From an uncultured Gemmatimonadota bacterium (lineage in GTDB: Bacteria; Gemmatimonadota; Gemmatimonadetes; Gemmatimonadales; GWC2-71-9), in NCBI GenBank assembly GCA_913009915.1, contig CAJVYZ010000160.1, positions 1-6,658 on the forward strand: 6,658 nt of DNA. The letters are read 5' to 3'. Under the pieces are notes generated by a model, which was not told the DNA's origin, did no database searches, and saw nothing but the letters and a program-made list of their open reading frames with translations. Position 1 is the first letter of the stretch; each line of letters opens with the position of its first letter. Below are positions 5,225 through 6,658 of this stretch, one piece after another. Both the position numbers and the translations under genes were made by a program.

Positions 5225-6226
5225 ATGCCCAGCGTGACCGACGCGCCGCAATCTAGTCCCGCCTCAGCGCGGCTACCAGCCTTTCTCCTGGCGCTGATAT
5301 TGCTCGCCAACAGCGCCGCGAGCCAGGAACAAGCCACGTCTATCCAGGCCGGCCCCTTTCAGCGATCTGCCAGCGGCATCCAGCTGGGTAGCATCCTGGC
5401 AGGCGCCCCGGTCGTCGTCGATTCGACGGCCGGAAACTGGCGCCACATAGTGCTCGAGGGCTGGATCTTCACCGCCTCGACCCGGACCGACCGGCGTGAA
5501 GGATTCGACCTGTCTGTCCGCGTGGCGCCGACCGAGAACCTGAGAATCGAACCAAACGGGACCATTATCGCCCGCCTGGCGGAAGGAGCGCTCCTCCGCC
5601 GGGTACGGACGCGGGGCGGCTGGACCTTGGTGCGGCGGGAGGGCTGGGTGCCGTCCCGCACGCTGCCCGAGGATCGAACCATCCCGGTGGTGGCCATCAT
5701 CGATTATCTGCCCGACACCAGCAGGGTCGAGGTGTCCGCCCCGACAACCCTCATGCAGCAGCCGGAGGGGAACGTCGTGGGGACCCTGGCGGAGGGGGCC
5801 ACGGCCCAGGTACTGGCCCGGTCCGGCGAGTGGGCCCGGGTCCGGGTAGAGGGTTGGGTCCACCGGGATTCCTTGAGACCGGTGGCCGGCGGCGCCCTGG
5901 TGGGTGTCACCGCCTCGGAGGTTAGGGCCAACCCCGAGCGGTACCTTGGCCGTGTTGTCGACTGGAAACTCCAGTTCGTGGCCATCCAGACCGCCGATGA
6001 GCTCCGCCCCGAAATCCCCGTCGGCCAGCGCTACCTCCTCACCCGGGGGCCCGCGCCCGAAGCCGGGTTCGTGTACGTGGTCATCGACCAAGCGGAACTC
6101 GGGCGATTTCGCTCGCTCCAACCGTTGCAGGATCTGATGATGCGAGTGCGAATTCTGGCCTCACGGACCAGGTACCTCCCCAATCCCGTGGTTCAGTTGC
6201 TTGCCATCCTCGAGACGGAACCCTGA
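5225..6226 (+). CDS. Exported protein with three SH3-like repeats and a C-terminal OB-like domain
   Basis: The 333-residue product has a polar N-terminus and a hydrophobic run LPAFLLALILLANSAAS (17-33), a signal peptide probably cut near residue 33, so it should act in the periplasm or be lipid-free secreted. Three repeats of bacterial SH3 type follow, each ending in a Trp-basic-EGW pattern: about 40-83 (NWRHIVLEGWI), 94-147 (GWTLVRREGWV) and 168-217 (EWARVRVEGWV). Residues 228-333 form a distinct domain with ANPERYLGRVVDWKLQF and GFVYVVIDQ, which looks like a small beta-barrel (OB-like), though I cannot name a family. SH3-like repeats often bind peptidoglycan or other ligands; none is shown here. 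ATG 5225 is chosen over open sequence upstream, which lies inside antisense gpmI; AGGG lies eight bases before it. GTG 5234 is an alternative start. Confidence 0.85.
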   Translation: MPSVTDAPQSSPASARLPAFLLALILLANSAASQEQATSIQAGPFQRSASGIQLGSILAGAPVVVDSTAGNWRHIVLEGWIFTASTRTDRREGFDLSVRVAPTENLRIEPNGTIIARLAEGALLRRVRTRGGWTLVRREGWVPSRTLPEDRTIPVVAIIDYLPDTSRVEVSAPTTLMQQPEGNVVGTLAEGATAQVLARSGEWARVRVEGWVHRDSLRPVAGGALVGVTASEVRANPERYLGRVVDWKLQFVAIQTADELRPEIPVGQRYLLTRGPAPEAGFVYVVIDQAELGRFRSLQPLQDLMMRVRILASRTRYLPNPVVQLLAILETEP

Positions 6227-6353
6227 GGCCGGCCGCCCGGAAGGTCGTCTTGGGGGGAACTGGCGTTGGGCCGGGGGCCGTGCCACCTTTGAACACTGAA
6301 CGTCCTACCGACCAACCCGGCCCACGGGGGTTTCCCTGGGGCCTGGAGGAGCC

Positions 6354-6589
6354 ATGAACGATCTCCTCACACAAAGGATCATGCGGAACCTCGAGAATCT
6401 CGATGACGAGCGGGGATACCGCATTCTCGATTTCATCGAGTTCCTGAACAGCAAGTACGCCGACCGGTCCAACCCTTCCGGATTGTTTGCCAAGATCACC
6501 GACACGGTGGAGGACACCATGCGGGCCGGCAAACTCCCGTTGCAGGCCATCTCCGGTACCATGGGACTCATGGACAGCGCCGGCAAAGT
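6354..6589 (+). CDS. Small protein of unknown function, 5' part; 3' end replaced by adapter sequence
   Basis: A strong ribosome-binding site (GGAGGA, 6345-6350) lies three bases before the ATG. About 78 genuine residues are visible, mostly helix-forming and charged: MNDLLTQRIMRNLENL, then GYRILDFIEFLNSKYADR and ITDTVEDTMRAGKLP. The RILDFIEFL segment resembles short DUF2281-like or antitoxin-like helices, but the match is by eye and weak. There is no signal peptide or membrane segment. The frame appears to continue to 6656, but everything after about codon 79 is translated adapter (DRKSTRLNSSH...) and must be removed. The natural C-terminus is unknown. It follows the SH3-repeat gene by 127 bp on the same strand. 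Confidence 0.75.
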
Positions 6590-6658
6590 AGATCGGAAGA
6601 GCACACGTCTGAACTCCAGTCACACTGATATATCTCGTATGCCGTCTTCTGCTTGAAA
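6590..6658 (+). other. Illumina TruSeq index adapter (sequencing artefact)
   Basis: From 6590 the sequence is AGATCGGAAGAGCACACGTC and continues exactly as the TruSeq index adapter. An eight-base index ACTGATAT lies at 6624-6631, which I recall as TruSeq index 25. The flow-cell P7 end follows, finishing GCTTG at 6655, then AAA as seen when reads run past the fragment end. It is not part of the organism's genome. Position 6590 (A) may be genomic or the A-tail base. Confidence 0.98.

Noticed and set aside
5273..6121. Long minus-strand frame opposite the SH3-repeat gene
   Set aside because: Composition is typical of an antisense shadow (Gly, Pro, Arg, His rich, no motif), while the plus strand has a signal peptide and repeated SH3-like motifs.
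6227..6353. Terminator or separate promoter between the SH3-repeat gene and the last gene
   Set aside because: The 127 bp are GC-rich with only weak partial inverted repeats and no clear -10/-35 pair; only the ribosome-binding site at 6345-6350 is convincing.
6081..6623. Minus-strand frame starting MTGVQTCALPI
   Set aside because: Its start lies in the reverse complement of the sequencing adapter; the remainder is antisense to two plus-strand genes.

Overview
The window looks like one assembled metagenomic contig from a high-GC, Gram-negative bacterium (G+C about two thirds by eye). Two predicted beta-barrel proteins with signal peptides imply an outer membrane. The pairing of such barrels with housekeeping genes, and the style of the last small protein, make Gemmatimonadota or a relative my best guess. 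No phylogenetic marker here proves that. The last ~69 bases are not genomic: they match an Illumina TruSeq index adapter.

Positions 5204 down to 1 form a tightly packed minus-strand block, in transcription order: gpmI (glycolytic phosphoglycerate mutase), an outer-membrane beta-barrel protein, a QueD/PTPS-like protein, fdhD (formate dehydrogenase sulfurtransferase, interrupted by an in-frame TGA), a 184-bp gap with a probable promoter, a second outer-membrane barrel protein, mobA, and mobB (cut by the left edge). Apart from the 184-bp gap, neighbouring genes are separated by at most 6 bp or overlap by 28-38 bp, so they are probably translationally coupled.

On the plus strand, starting only 20 bp from the gpmI start codon, are an exported protein with three SH3-like repeats and a separate C-terminal domain (5225-6226), then the 5' part of a small helical protein of unknown function (from 6354) that runs into the adapter.

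The coherent theme is molybdenum-enzyme maturation. MobA attaches GMP to molybdopterin, MobB is its GTP-binding partner, and FdhD transfers sulfur to the bis-MGD cofactor of formate dehydrogenase. No molybdoenzyme structural gene is present. The most interesting points are the fdhD in-frame stop exactly where a Trp codon is expected, and the PTPS-like protein directly upstream of fdhD, which keeps the zinc-binding histidines but appears to lack the catalytic Cys and the catalytic His of the family. I found no RNA gene, CRISPR array, insertion sequence or phage element.
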